A stretch of 64,000 bases of DNA, from contig JADCGL010000022.1 of assembly GCA_020248985.1 (NCBI GenBank), positions 1 through 64,000 on the forward strand. The letters run 5' to 3'. This document shows, piece by piece, positions 1 to 8,469 of the stretch. Source of the DNA: Telmatospirillum sp. (lineage in GTDB: Bacteria > Pseudomonadota > Alphaproteobacteria > CACIAM-22H2). The position numbers and the translations under genes were made by a program. How positions within the stretch are numbered: the stretch's first letter is position 1; each line of letters starts with the position of its first letter. Under the pieces are notes generated by a model, which did no database searches, was not told where the DNA came from, and was given only the letters and a program-made list of their open reading frames with translations.

Positions 1-171
1 CTCCAGCGCCGCCGCCACTTTGAGAACACCAAGGCTCACGAACACGCGCTCGTCCAGCAGGAACGACGACGGCGGGATCACCAGCGTGATCGACCGGTGG
101 AACTGCTCGAGCATCGTCGGCAGGATTTTGGGCGCGAAATCCGGGACGGGTGCCTGAAGTGCTGATGTCAT
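1..171 (-). CDS. B12-binding-domain radical SAM protein (partial, N-terminus only)
   Basis: Only the first 57 codons lie in the window; the gene continues beyond base 1. The peptide reads as a short leader followed by ITLVIPPSSFLLDERVF and SLGVLKVAAALE, which is the opening beta strand and loop typical of cobalamin-binding radical SAM enzymes (the P-P-x-F-L-x-D-E-R-x-F-x-S-L-G-x-L-K-V-A pattern). In that family this segment starts the Rossmann-like B12 domain, ahead of the CxxxCxxC iron-sulphur motif, which is not visible here. The ATG at 171 is the only convincing start. Reaction and substrate cannot be told from this fragment. It precedes the glycan/LPS genes on the same strand only if transcription runs out of the window, so no operon link is claimed. 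Confidence 0.6.
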   Translation of the reverse strand, partial: MTSALQAPVPDFAPKILPTMLEQFHRSITLVIPPSSFLLDERVFVSLGVLKVAAALE

Positions 172-266
172 GGGCGGACTTTGCCGATTCGAGGGTTATA
201 TTTCCACAGATAACTGCGAAATACGTGGCGCGCGGCTTCGCCCAAGAAAAGACCTCCCCCCCGAAA

Positions 267-1385
267 TTACCGCGCCTGTGGCGAAGCAAGCACACGCGCC
301 GGAAAGCCTTTTTCAATCAATGATTTGGCGGCAATTTCATGGCCCGCACCGGACCAATGGCCGTCCGAATCGAGGTCGAATCGTTGGGGCCGCTGGGCGT
401 AGGCCTCGAAGAACGGCACGTCCATGTCGATCGCCGAATAACCGGCCGCCACGGCGCGCGCCATGAAGCTGCTGCGCATCATTGCGAAGTAAGTGTCGGC
501 TTGCGCACGCGCCGCCTGCGGATCGCGGAACCCGTCGACCACAAACATGATGCGGTCGGGGGCAAGCCCGGTTCGGACCGGCAGATCGGCCAGGAAGGCA
601 TCGATCGCGGCGAGCGAGTCTCGAACCACCGATTCCGGCAATCGGACCGGCGTAAAGCCCGCAAATTCCTGCGGCTCGCCGAGGCGACGCAAGGCCGTCA
701 AACGATCCATAACCTGCAAATTGAGCAGCAGATACCGGATCAGCGCCGAGCGTGCGGCCCAGGCGCGCTTGGCAAGCTTGGGTGCATAGTCGGCGCGATC
801 CAACGCAAGCGTCCCGTTCGCGTCCGCCCGGTACTGCGCCATTCCGGGTTTTATACCGAAACTGGTCAGGCTCTCGGCAAAATCGTTGCCGACGACGACG
901 ACGACAAGCCCGTCCGCTTTGTATTTGCGGGCCGCAAACTCGGCCCAAATCAAATACTGCGACAGCGGCGCGCCCGACGCGCCGAACGAGTAGACCCGAC
1001 CGTCGGGATATCTTGCTTGAAGCCGCCCTTGGATCGTTTCGGCGTAGGGCACCATCAGCGCCTCGACGAACGAATCGCCGACGACGGCCAGCAGCCGGCG
1101 CGGATCGTTTTCCGCGTATTCGAGATCGTTGACGAAGCCCGCTTTGTTGACGCGGCCGCGATTGGCGTTAGAGAAATCGCCGCCAAGCGAATAGACATAG
1201 TCGCGGTCGGGCGCAAAACGGAAAATCGGCTGCGCGGCGTCGACCGGCTCGGGCAGCATGTCAGAGCGCACCGGAAGAAAGCGCAGCACGATCTCGGCAG
1301 CACCCGCCATCAGCAGCATGACGAACGACGCGACCGCGAGCCCGAGCGCGATGTCTTTTCCGAATCGCAGAAAGCGATCCTTCAT
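267..1385 (-). CDS. SGNH/GDSL hydrolase-like (AlgX/AlgJ-type) membrane-anchored protein
   Basis: 372 residues. A single hydrophobic segment at about residues 12-34 is a signal anchor, so the catalytic domain should face the periplasm. SGNH hallmarks are visible: GDS at 103-105 (nucleophile block, VVGDSFVEAL), GND at 166-168, and D-G-H-W near 341-344, the D-x-H-W form used by AlgX/AlgJ-like O-acetyl-handling domains. Its ATG overlaps the stop of the upstream membrane gene (ATGA, 1382-1385), so the two are translationally coupled. With an O-antigen-ligase-like partner, a role in acetylating or deacetylating a surface glycan is a reasonable inference, but the sequence does not show the substrate. 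Start choice: the ATG gives a clean signal anchor and the coupling overlap. Confidence 0.7.
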   Translation of the reverse strand: MKDRFLRFGKDIALGLAVASFVMLLMAGAAEIVLRFLPVRSDMLPEPVDAAQPIFRFAPDRDYVYSLGGDFSNANRGRVNKAGFVNDLEYAENDPRRLLAVVGDSFVEALMVPYAETIQGRLQARYPDGRVYSFGASGAPLSQYLIWAEFAARKYKADGLVVVVVGNDFAESLTSFGIKPGMAQYRADANGTLALDRADYAPKLAKRAWAARSALIRYLLLNLQVMDRLTALRRLGEPQEFAGFTPVRLPESVVRDSLAAIDAFLADLPVRTGLAPDRIMFVVDGFRDPQAARAQADTYFAMMRSSFMARAVAAGYSAIDMDVPFFEAYAQRPQRFDLDSDGHWSGAGHEIAAKSLIEKGFPARVLASPQAR

Positions 1386-3550
1386 GGTGCAGGCCTGGAA
1401 GAGGTTTTCAGAACGCCGGCCGCGAGCGCGCCCAGCGCCAGCCACCAGATGCGCTGAAACGCGACGTCGTGCACCATCGAGAACACCGCGAAAAACAGCA
1501 GCAGCAGCTGTATCGCGACATGCTGCGGCAGCGCCAGAGACGCAAGTCGCATGCGGTAGCGCCACAGCAGCCACGCCGGCAGGCTGGCGAAGGCGATCGC
1601 GCCGACCAGACCGAATTCGGCAAGAACCCAGACCGGCGTCGAGTGGGTCACCAACGGGGCGCCGGTCGCGCCCAAATTGAGCCGCACGACCGCCCCGAGG
1701 CCGCCGCCGAACAGCGGATTTTCGCGCCACATCGACAGCCCGCCGACAATGCTGCTCCAGCGCTCGGCGGTCGACGAGCCTGCCAGAATTTCGCTCGGAT
1801 CGAAGACGGCGCTGTTTTCGGAAAGCAGGCGCGCGACCGGCGGCGACAGCCAGTTCGGGATCGCCCACCAGACGAACGCCAATACGAGCGCAACCGCGAT
1901 CGCAGACAAGACGAAGCTGCGGCGTTCGGGCCAGCGCCACAGCGCGAATGCCAACAGCGCCGTCGTCGCGGCAAGCCCCGCGATCGAACCCGCCTGCCAA
2001 ACGCCCAACACGAGCACCCCCATCAGAACGGCCCGGCATGCGCCGGCTTTGGCACGCAGCTGCACACCTGTGTAAGCGAGCGCCAGCGAGATGCAGACGA
2101 GCAGCTGGAACGACAGCGTGTTGCGATTACCCGAATAGCCCTGGAAGTTGGCGGCCATGAAATAGTTGATCACCCCGAAACTCAGCATCGTGCGCTCAAT
2201 CGAGTAAACGACGATCACGACAACGGCCGTGGCGATCAGCGATACGGCCAGCCGCCGCCGCCCCTGCCCGCCGAACGACGCGACGATCAACGCGCCGCAC
2301 GCGGAATAGCCCAGCAGCACGAGCCAGCCGACCAGCCGATTGCCGAACGCCCAGCTCGAAAACCCGAACAGAATATAGCCGCGCGCGAACGCAAACACGA
2401 ACAGCACGCTCAATGCCGCAAGCCACAGCGCAAAGGGCTTGGCCAAAGCGACCGGCGCGCGCCGGGTGAAGGCGAATTGCACCAGCACCAAACACAGCGC
2501 CAACACCGCCAACGGGTCGGCCAAGTTCAGCGAGATCCAGCCGCCCGCAACCGAGGCCTGGATTTGGAAGAACAGAAAAAAGGCGGCCAGATGGGCGAGC
2601 AGCAAGCCCGCCAGTCGGTCGAAATCGGGCAAGCCCGCATCGGTCTCCACCGTGCGCACGATCGCCGTCGCTGCAGGTTCGCGGCGCGCCAGAAGCGGGG
2701 CAGCCGCCAGCACCACGACGGTCGCGCACAAACCGACCAGGACCGACGCCGCAACTGCATCGTGCGAGGAAACGCCGAGCGCTCCGAACGCGTAGATCGC
2801 GGCAAGCTCGCGCACGCCCCAGCCATTGACGCTGATCGGCAGGCTCGCGGCGAAGGTCACGATCGCCGCCGCCCCCATCGCCTGCCAGAAAGGCAGGCTC
2901 ACGCCGACCGCATCGAGGGCCGCCACATAAGCCCCGAACACAAGCAGATTGGCGCCAGCGCTGATGCCGGCAACGGCGGCAAAACGCGCCAGGGCCGGGC
3001 CCGAAAGCAGTGTGCGCAGCAGCACCGCTTCGTGGCGCCCCCCCGCCATGGCGAGGCTCAAGGCGACAGCTAACGGCACCACGATTGCCGCCTGCACCAA
3101 AGGCGTGCGCGCCAATGCTTCGACCACCGTGTGGCTGCCGAACACGGCGACGAACCCGCCGGCAGCTGCCGCCAAACCCACGAGCGCCATCACGAACCGC
3201 TCGTAGCCCGAGGCGACCACAAGGGCCGGGGCCGGCACGTCGTGGCGGCGCAGCACCAATTGACGCCCCAGGATCGAGCCGAACAGATTGAAGACGAACA
3301 GGCTCGACACGAAGCCCGACACGCTCGCCCGCACCGTGACGGCCCAAGGCACGGCGCAGCCGAAATGCGCCAGCACGCGATGCAGACGGAAAATCACGAC
3401 CACGAGATTGACGGCCATCAAGGCCAGCACGGCGGCCGTCCAGCGCCAATCGAGATCGGCATAGCCCGCCACGATCTTGTCGAGCCCGACCCACCACGCG
3501 ATCGCGAAGATCGCCAGCACCGTTCCGAACAGGGACAGAAGACGTTTCAT
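1382..3550 (-). CDS. Fusion membrane protein: YbhN/UPF0104-type half plus O-antigen-ligase (Wzy_C)-like half
   Basis: About 722 residues, almost all membrane. Residues ~1-310 look like the lysylphosphatidylglycerol-synthase transmembrane region (UPF0104/YbhN/AglD family): repeated hydrophobic helices, a conserved SGFVSSLFVFNLFGS-type stretch, and a PISVNGWGVRELAA motif. After a short hydrophilic linker near residues 310-330, residues ~330-722 look like an O-antigen ligase/polymerase: many helices, a GNRNTLSFQLL loop, ENPLFGGGLGAVV, then THSTPVWVLAEFGLVGAIAF, the H-x(n)-E-x-G signature of Wzy_C proteins. No stop or frameshift separates the halves. The start at 3550 (MKRLLSLF) is preferred; an in-frame start 21 codons upstream adds only a hydrophilic stretch. 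It is coupled by ATGA to the SGNH gene. Probable job: moving or ligating lipid-linked glycan; the exact reaction is unknown. Confidence 0.7.
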   Translation of the reverse strand: MKRLLSLFGTVLAIFAIAWWVGLDKIVAGYADLDWRWTAAVLALMAVNLVVVIFRLHRVLAHFGCAVPWAVTVRASVSGFVSSLFVFNLFGSILGRQLVLRRHDVPAPALVVASGYERFVMALVGLAAAAGGFVAVFGSHTVVEALARTPLVQAAIVVPLAVALSLAMAGGRHEAVLLRTLLSGPALARFAAVAGISAGANLLVFGAYVAALDAVGVSLPFWQAMGAAAIVTFAASLPISVNGWGVRELAAIYAFGALGVSSHDAVAASVLVGLCATVVVLAAAPLLARREPAATAIVRTVETDAGLPDFDRLAGLLLAHLAAFFLFFQIQASVAGGWISLNLADPLAVLALCLVLVQFAFTRRAPVALAKPFALWLAALSVLFVFAFARGYILFGFSSWAFGNRLVGWLVLLGYSACGALIVASFGGQGRRRLAVSLIATAVVVIVVYSIERTMLSFGVINYFMAANFQGYSGNRNTLSFQLLVCISLALAYTGVQLRAKAGACRAVLMGVLVLGVWQAGSIAGLAATTALLAFALWRWPERRSFVLSAIAVALVLAFVWWAIPNWLSPPVARLLSENSAVFDPSEILAGSSTAERWSSIVGGLSMWRENPLFGGGLGAVVRLNLGATGAPLVTHSTPVWVLAEFGLVGAIAFASLPAWLLWRYRMRLASLALPQHVAIQLLLLFFAVFSMVHDVAFQRIWWLALGALAAGVLKTSSRPAP

Positions 3551-3683
3551 CGGCGCGACCGGCCGCTCGACAAATAGGATGCAATTGACTGCATGAGCTG
3601 CGCGCCGTTGCACCCTTCAGCGATCTCGACCGCTTCGTCGTGTATCGATGCCGTGCGCAGTGCAAAAAGCACCGAAGGGCGGC

Positions 3684-3758
3684 TGGAGCGGGAAAAGGGA
3701 TTCGAACCCTCGACCCTCACGTTGGCAACGTGATGCTCTACCACTGAGCTATTCCCGC
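3684..3758 (-). tRNA. tRNA-Gly (anticodon GCC)
   Basis: The minus strand folds as a complete cloverleaf: acceptor GCGGGAA/TTCCCGC, D arm GCTC-AGTGGTA-GAGC, anticodon arm TCACG-TTGCCAA-CGTGA with anticodon GCC, a 5-base variable loop, and a T arm GAGGG-TTCGAAT-CCCTT. The discriminator T and the CCA end are encoded (3684-3687). It sits alone between the membrane-glycan genes (minus) and the cnoX block (plus). Confidence 0.96.
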
Positions 3759-3835
3759 CCGCGCGCCCTTAGCGAAAGCGGCGCGATAATAGGCCGGGTC
3801 GCTGCAATTGCAAGACAAAAACGTGACGGGGTCGC

Positions 3836-3859
3836 CCCCCCGGCCAGGGGGGTTGTTTT
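3836..3859 (+). terminator. Possible hairpin terminator upstream of cnoX
   Basis: CCCCCC-GGCCA-GGGGGG followed by TTGTTTT on the plus strand. It lies between the divergent tRNA and the cnoX gene with no annotated plus-strand gene before it, so it could be an attenuator in the cnoX leader or a chance G/C stem. Just upstream is the palindrome TGCAATTGCA. Low certainty. Confidence 0.3.
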
Positions 3860-3919
3860 GGCCGCCGAAACGCGCCATTTTCCCCTCATCTCGCCAAACC
3901 AAGCACGGACAGAACCCCC

Positions 3920-4831
3920 ATGGACCAACTGATCGGGGCCGCCAAGGCCAATGCGGCCGGCGGCGACCTTGTCGTCGACTCGACCGACGAAGCCTTCGAA
4001 AAAGACGTGCTCGCGGCGTCGGCCAAAGTGCCGGTCATCGTCGATTTCTGGGCGCCGTGGTGCGGGCCGTGCAAACAATTGGGCCCGGCCATCGAGAAGG
4101 TCGTGCGCGAGGCAAAAGGGGCCGTCAAGCTCGTCAAAATCAATATCGACGAGCATCCGTATTTTGCCCAGCAGCTGCGCGTGCAGTCGATCCCGGCCGT
4201 GTTCGCCTTCAAGGCGGGCCGCCCGGTCGACGCGTTTTTGGGCGCGCTGCCGGAAGGCGACATCCGCAAATTCGTGAAAAAACTTCTGGGCGACAAGGGC
4301 CCGTCGCCGATCGAACAAGCGCTCGAACAGGCCAAGGAAGCGTTCGATGCGGGCGATGCGCCCACCGCCGCCGCCCTCTATGCGCAGATCCTGCAGCACG
4401 AGCCCGCCAACGCCAAAGCCGTTGCGGGCCTCGTGAAGTGCCAGATTGCCGCGGGCGAACTCGATGCGGCCGCCGCCATGCTCGCCGATCTGCCGCCCGA
4501 GCTTGCCAAAGACGCCGAGATCGCCGCCGCCAAAACCGCCCTCGACGTGGCCCGCCAGGGCGAGAAGGCCGGCGACGTCGCCCCCTTGCGCGCCAAGCTC
4601 GAGGCCAATCCGGCCGACCACGAAACGCGCGTTGCTTTCGCCCTGGCATTGTTTGCGGGCGGGGCGGCCGAAGAGGCGATCGACCAGATGCTCGATCTCT
4701 ACAAGCGCGACCGCAACTGGAACGAAGGGGCCGCGCGCGCCCAGCTCGTCAAATTCTTCGAAGCGCTCGGCAACACGCATCCGGCGACGATCCAGGGGCG
4801 CCGTCGCCTCTCGTCGCTGATGTTCGCTTGA
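3920..4831 (+). CDS. ybbN: Thioredoxin-TPR co-chaperone CnoX/YbbN family
   Basis: 303 residues. An N-terminal thioredoxin fold (~20-125) contains the intact redox motif WCGPC at 47-51 and the cis-proline region QSIPAVFAF. Residues ~130-300 are TPR-like helical repeats rich in alanine (FDAGDAPTAAALYAQILQ and a later NPADHETRVAFALALFAGG). This matches CnoX/YbbN, a chaperedoxin that holds unfolded proteins and passes them to DnaK/GroEL. E. coli YbbN has SxxC at this site; here both cysteines are present, so disulphide reductase activity is likely. It heads a closely spaced block with the LON-domain, Trm112 and DUF971 genes, an arrangement often seen in alphaproteobacteria. The start ATG gives the usual family length. 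Confidence 0.9.
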   Translation: MDQLIGAAKANAAGGDLVVDSTDEAFEKDVLAASAKVPVIVDFWAPWCGPCKQLGPAIEKVVREAKGAVKLVKINIDEHPYFAQQLRVQSIPAVFAFKAGRPVDAFLGALPEGDIRKFVKKLLGDKGPSPIEQALEQAKEAFDAGDAPTAAALYAQILQHEPANAKAVAGLVKCQIAAGELDAAAAMLADLPPELAKDAEIAAAKTALDVARQGEKAGDVAPLRAKLEANPADHETRVAFALALFAGGAAEEAIDQMLDLYKRDRNWNEGAARAQLVKFFEALGNTHPATIQGRRRLSSLMFA

Positions 4832-4844
4832 GCGCCGCGTCGCG

Positions 4845-5519
4845 GTGGCCGTGACCCTCGCCCGCACCGGTCTTGGCGACATGCCGGCGACCTTGCCGAT
4901 CTTCCCGCTGTCGGGCGTGCTGCTGCTGCCGCGCGGCCGGTTGCCGCTGAACATATTCGAGCCGCGCTATTTGGCGATGGTCGAAGACGCGCTCGCAAGC
5001 CACGACAAGCTGATCGGCATCATCCAGCCGACCGAAAAAGAGCCGAGCGGCCGCCCGCAAGCGCTCTATCCGGTCGGTTGCGCGGGCCGCCTCGTGAGCT
5101 GGTCGGAAACCGACGACGGCCGCTACTTGATCCAGCTTGCCGGCATTGCGCGCTTCGAGGTCGGCGACGAGATTTCCACGATGCGCGGCTATCGGCGCAT
5201 CCGTCCGGATTTTTCGCGCTTCGAGGCCGATTTCCGCGAGCCCGAACGCGGCGGCTTCGACCGCAAGCGCCTGCTCGCCGGCCTCAAAGCCTATTTCGCG
5301 GCCGAGGGCCTCGAAGGCGATTGGAATTCGATCAGCCAAGCGCCCGACGAGCGCATCGTCAGTACGCTGGCCATGCTGTGCCCCTTCACGGCCGAAGAAA
5401 AACAGAGCCTGCTCGAATGCACGACGCTCGCCGAACGCGCCAAGGCGATGACGGGCTTCTGCGAAGCGCGTGCCGCCGCCTCGGGTTCGTCCGACCCGTC
5501 GGGCGGCAAGCTGCACTGA
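4845..5519 (+). CDS. LON substrate-binding-domain protein
   Basis: 224 residues starting with GTG at 4845, 14 bases after the cnoX stop. From residue ~17 it matches the N-terminal substrate-binding domain of Lon proteases: LPIFPLSGVLLLPRGRLPLNIFEPRY is represented at the start, followed by the IGIIQP strand and the YPVGCAGRLVSW strand. There is no AAA ATPase or protease domain, so it is a stand-alone LON-domain protein, a family of unknown biochemical role. Its constant neighbour is the CnoX chaperone, which hints at protein quality control, but that is inference. An internal ATG at residue 13 would remove only a poorly conserved leader and cannot be excluded as the start. Confidence 0.87.
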   Translation: MAVTLARTGLGDMPATLPIFPLSGVLLLPRGRLPLNIFEPRYLAMVEDALASHDKLIGIIQPTEKEPSGRPQALYPVGCAGRLVSWSETDDGRYLIQLAGIARFEVGDEISTMRGYRRIRPDFSRFEADFREPERGGFDRKRLLAGLKAYFAAEGLEGDWNSISQAPDERIVSTLAMLCPFTAEEKQSLLECTTLAERAKAMTGFCEARAAASGSSDPSGGKLH

Positions 5520-5531
5520 GGAGAGACGAAC

Positions 5532-5735
5532 ATGCCCGGCACCAATGCGGTCGATCCCAAGCTGCTCGAAATCCTGGTCTGCCCCGTGACCAAAAGCACG
5601 CTGCGCTACGATGCGGCGGCGGGCGAGCTCGTCAGCGAAGCGGCGGGCCTTGCCTACCCGATCCGCGACGGCATTCCGATCATGCTCGTCGACGAAGCGC
5701 GCCGCATCGATTCCGCCCACGGCAGCCCGTTGTGA
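5532..5735 (+). CDS. Trm112/YcaR-family small protein
   Basis: 67 residues; AGGAGAGACGAAC immediately before the ATG is a strong ribosome site. [17 protein letters not shown], then [20 protein letters not shown], is the bacterial Trm112-like (YcaR, UPF0434) pattern. The usual zinc-binding cysteines are reduced to a single one (Cys in LVCP), as in many bacterial members. In eukaryotes and archaea Trm112 activates methyltransferases; the role of the bacterial short form is not settled. It is third in the cnoX block. Confidence 0.88.
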   Translation: MPGTNAVDPKLLEILVCPVTKSTLRYDAAAGELVSEAAGLAYPIRDGIPIMLVDEARRIDSAHGSPL

Positions 5736-5748
5736 CGCGAGACGGCAT

Positions 5749-6135
5749 TTGAGTTTTTCGGTCCAACACCGCCCGCTCGAAATCCGGCTCAAAAAGGCCG
5801 AAAAGCGCCTCGAGATCGACTACGACGACGGCACGACCTTTGCCCTGCCCGCCGAATTGCTGCGCGTGGAAAGCCCGTCTGCCGAAGTGATGGGCCACGG
5901 GCCCGGCCAGAAGCAGATCGTGGCGGGCCGGGCGGAAGTGGGCATTCTCGGCCTCGAGCAGGTCGGCAACTACGCGATCCGCATCAAGTTCGACGATCTG
6001 CACGACACCGGCATTTTCTCGTGGGACTATCTCTACGAACTCGGCGCCAACCAAGAAAAACTCTATGCCGAGTATCTCGCGGCGCTGGCCGCCAAGGGCC
6101 TGAGCCGCGATCCAAGGGCGAAGAAGGCGACATGA
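5749..6135 (+). CDS. DUF971 (GBBH-like N-terminal) domain protein
   Basis: About 128 residues if translation begins at TTG 5749, 13 bases after the Trm112 stop; no ATG in frame fits and upstream extension would overlap Trm112 heavily. Core motifs HRPLEIRLKKAEKRLEIDY, FALPAELLRVESPSAEV and NYAIRIKFDDLHDTGIFSWDYLYELG are those of the DUF971 family, related to the N-terminal zinc-containing domain of gamma-butyrobetaine hydroxylase and also linked to Fe-S assembly proteins. Function unproven. It ends the plus-strand block and converges with the KAP NTPase gene, 48 bases away; GC content falls sharply just after it. Confidence 0.85.
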   Translation: MSFSVQHRPLEIRLKKAEKRLEIDYDDGTTFALPAELLRVESPSAEVMGHGPGQKQIVAGRAEVGILGLEQVGNYAIRIKFDDLHDTGIFSWDYLYELGANQEKLYAEYLAALAAKGLSRDPRAKKAT

Positions 6136-6183
6136 AAGCGACGTGGCGCAAACCTAAGGAGTAGATTTGTTGCCATAGCAGGC

Positions 6184-8469
6184 TCATTCGCGCGTTCGAA
6201 CCGATTCTTCTATCAATCGTACAGCTCGCTCATTCATTGGATTTTTAGTGTCGGATGCTATCGATTGAAGTCGTGATTTTGCCTCTTCAAAATCGAGAAA
6301 CATTCCGATTGTATCTCTTCTCAAGATCCAGCGCACAATCTCGTTGGTCGCACTCCAAGTTCGCATTTTTTCCATGAAGTCGATGAAGCCCGCGTCGCTC
6401 GCGACAAGCCGAGCAGCCCACATGCGCGTCTCCGCTTTACTTTCGACATCGATTTCGTACCAAGCAATCAAAAGACGCGGAAACTCAGGGGCACATAGAA
6501 GCTCTTGCACTGGAGCAGCATTGTACCGCGCCCGCATCACATCCTTTACTGCTTGGCGTAGATCTTCGGCATAGGTCAAAACTGATCCATCAGCCTGCGG
6601 CGTTTTCCTGCTTCCCTCCTCAAGTATCTCGTCCCTCAACAACTGCGACAGCCACCCAATTGCAGCGCCATTCTTGAAGATCGCAATGATTGCTTCGTTG
6701 CGCTCGGGCTCGTGAATACGTCGCAAGATGGTTGGGAGGAGCTTCGCCATTCGCGCGGCAAAGAAATTGATTCCAAAATCTTGAACGCCAGTCAAACGAA
6801 CTGCTTTGTCCATAGAATTGGAAAGACAGATCGCTAGTCCACGTGCTGACTTCGGATTCAGCGTCGAAACGACTTCGCCCGAAAATCGATCCATAAGCGC
6901 TTCAACTTTCAACCCACCTTGCGGTCTTGTTGCTGCAACAAACTGATCGAACATTTCTGCGGCGATTACGTGATTCTCGTTGAGGAGCCGAAGGAATTGG
7001 GTGAATTCGTTGTCGCTAACCGAATTGGCTGGCCTGGAGAATGCAAAATAGATTTTATAATGTTGGGGACTTCCAAGTCGTTTTTCCGAAATGCTGCGAG
7101 AATGGAGATCGCGTTGCTTAACCTCATTGAATAGCTGCCAAGAAGTATTTCCGTCTTCGGAGTCATCGCCGAGCCCTCGGCTGATACCTGGAATGATCGT
7201 ACGCATCTCCGCCAACAGCACATCACGAATCAAAGCATCTTGTTCTAAGGCCTTCTCCAGGTTTTGCATGTGTAAACGCTCCTCACCTGGAGCCAACATA
7301 CCTCCCGAAACAAGAGATGCGACGACGGTCATATAGCTCTCAATCCATGAATAAATTTCTCGATTTTTGAGCGATACAAGTTGAAGCCAAATCATGTCGC
7401 CAAGATCAATATCTCCAATCACTGGAGTTATATTCAACTTGACGAGATTGAGGGCGCGGAATACGTCGCGTGGGGTTTTTAATACTCGGCCTCCAGCCTG
7501 ATCTATTGCCAGCAAAACCCGACTTTGGGCAGCGCGCCTTTCCGCGTTGCTTAGAGATTCAAATTCGGTAGGAAGTGCCTCAACGATCTTCTCTTGAAAC
7601 AATCGTCTCAAATCGAAGTCTTCGGGACGTGGTACCGTGTAGAAAACTTGGAGGATTTTTTCTAAGAATTCTTCACCATCGTCAATTTTCAAGGCTTCTT
7701 TGATTCGGCTGACGAGCAATGGCCGTGCATACGACAAGACATAGACTATGTTCGGAAAGTCGGCGATTGCTCGAATCAATCGCATCACGAGCGCTGCCTC
7801 CGCCGGCTCCAGTCGATCGAGATCATCGATAAAAACGACAATGGGTCGCGAAAGCTTTCTCAAACTCGCCGTCAAAGTTTCTTTTTGTTTGTCGAGTGAC
7901 GGGAGTTGTTTGTTTCCGGAGATTGCCTTCTCGCTCACCTTAAACAGTTTTTCCGCTTGTCTAGTGAGCGGGACGTCTAAAGCAGCGCCGATCTCGGCGA
8001 CTTTCCCGGCAGCGCCCAATGTCAAACGAAACAGTGCGAGACTCTTGCGCAGTTTTGGATTTAGGCCCTTTCGACGCCTATTGTGGATACTCTTTTTTAT
8101 GCGGCCAAAGACTCCGACATATTCAAGTCGCTCAGCATGGGTCAACTCCTTTGGCTCAATCTTTGCGACGGCGTTTTCGATTTCTCGAAATAGCTCGTCA
8201 AGTAAACCGTCGCGCGAGTCGATCATCCAGGGCCTGAAATGCACGATCTCAGGCGGCGACTTTTGGTTCCTTAATGCGCTTGCCACAAGATTTACGAAAC
8301 TCGACTTACCCGTGCCCCAATCGCCTTCCACCCCAAGAACGGATCCATCGGATGAAGCCATTGCTAGTAGCGATTTTGCGAGATGCTTGGCCGGAACTGC
8401 GAAGCCAAACCGATCCTGACTTGCGTCAGAGATTGGCCTATCGTCGAACATGGACTGAGGATCACTCAC
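6184..8469 (-). CDS. KAP-family P-loop NTPase
   Basis: 761 residues. Walker A GDWGTGKSS spans 49-57, with Lys55. Walker B VVFIDDLDRL spans 211-220; the D-D-L-D-R form is diagnostic of KAP NTPases. Between them lies the long insert (~70-200) typical of the family, although here no obvious paired membrane helices are visible in it, so the protein looks soluble. Residues ~400-761 are alpha-helical with no recognised domain. KAP proteins include PifA, which excludes phage T7, and animal membrane proteins; bacterial stand-alone copies are often found in accessory regions. The gene is clearly lower in GC than its neighbours and uses A/T-ending codons freely, which suggests horizontal acquisition. 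No integrase, nuclease or methylase partner is adjacent. A defence role is a guess. Confidence 0.85.
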   Translation of the reverse strand: MSDPQSMFDDRPISDASQDRFGFAVPAKHLAKSLLAMASSDGSVLGVEGDWGTGKSSFVNLVASALRNQKSPPEIVHFRPWMIDSRDGLLDELFREIENAVAKIEPKELTHAERLEYVGVFGRIKKSIHNRRRKGLNPKLRKSLALFRLTLGAAGKVAEIGAALDVPLTRQAEKLFKVSEKAISGNKQLPSLDKQKETLTASLRKLSRPIVVFIDDLDRLEPAEAALVMRLIRAIADFPNIVYVLSYARPLLVSRIKEALKIDDGEEFLEKILQVFYTVPRPEDFDLRRLFQEKIVEALPTEFESLSNAERRAAQSRVLLAIDQAGGRVLKTPRDVFRALNLVKLNITPVIGDIDLGDMIWLQLVSLKNREIYSWIESYMTVVASLVSGGMLAPGEERLHMQNLEKALEQDALIRDVLLAEMRTIIPGISRGLGDDSEDGNTSWQLFNEVKQRDLHSRSISEKRLGSPQHYKIYFAFSRPANSVSDNEFTQFLRLLNENHVIAAEMFDQFVAATRPQGGLKVEALMDRFSGEVVSTLNPKSARGLAICLSNSMDKAVRLTGVQDFGINFFAARMAKLLPTILRRIHEPERNEAIIAIFKNGAAIGWLSQLLRDEILEEGSRKTPQADGSVLTYAEDLRQAVKDVMRARYNAAPVQELLCAPEFPRLLIAWYEIDVESKAETRMWAARLVASDAGFIDFMEKMRTWSATNEIVRWILRRDTIGMFLDFEEAKSRLQSIASDTKNPMNERAVRLIEESVRTRE

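Noticed and set aside
1469-3073. Long plus-strand open frame opposite the membrane fusion gene
   Set aside because: Its translation is low-complexity (R/Q/E/H-rich) and mirrors the G/C-biased codons of the real minus-strand gene; no domain, start or ribosome site.
3684-3758. tRNA-Gly as the attachment site of the KAP island
   Set aside because: The island begins more than 2 kb away, after four housekeeping genes, and no repeat of the tRNA 3' end was seen near 6.1 or 8.9 kb.
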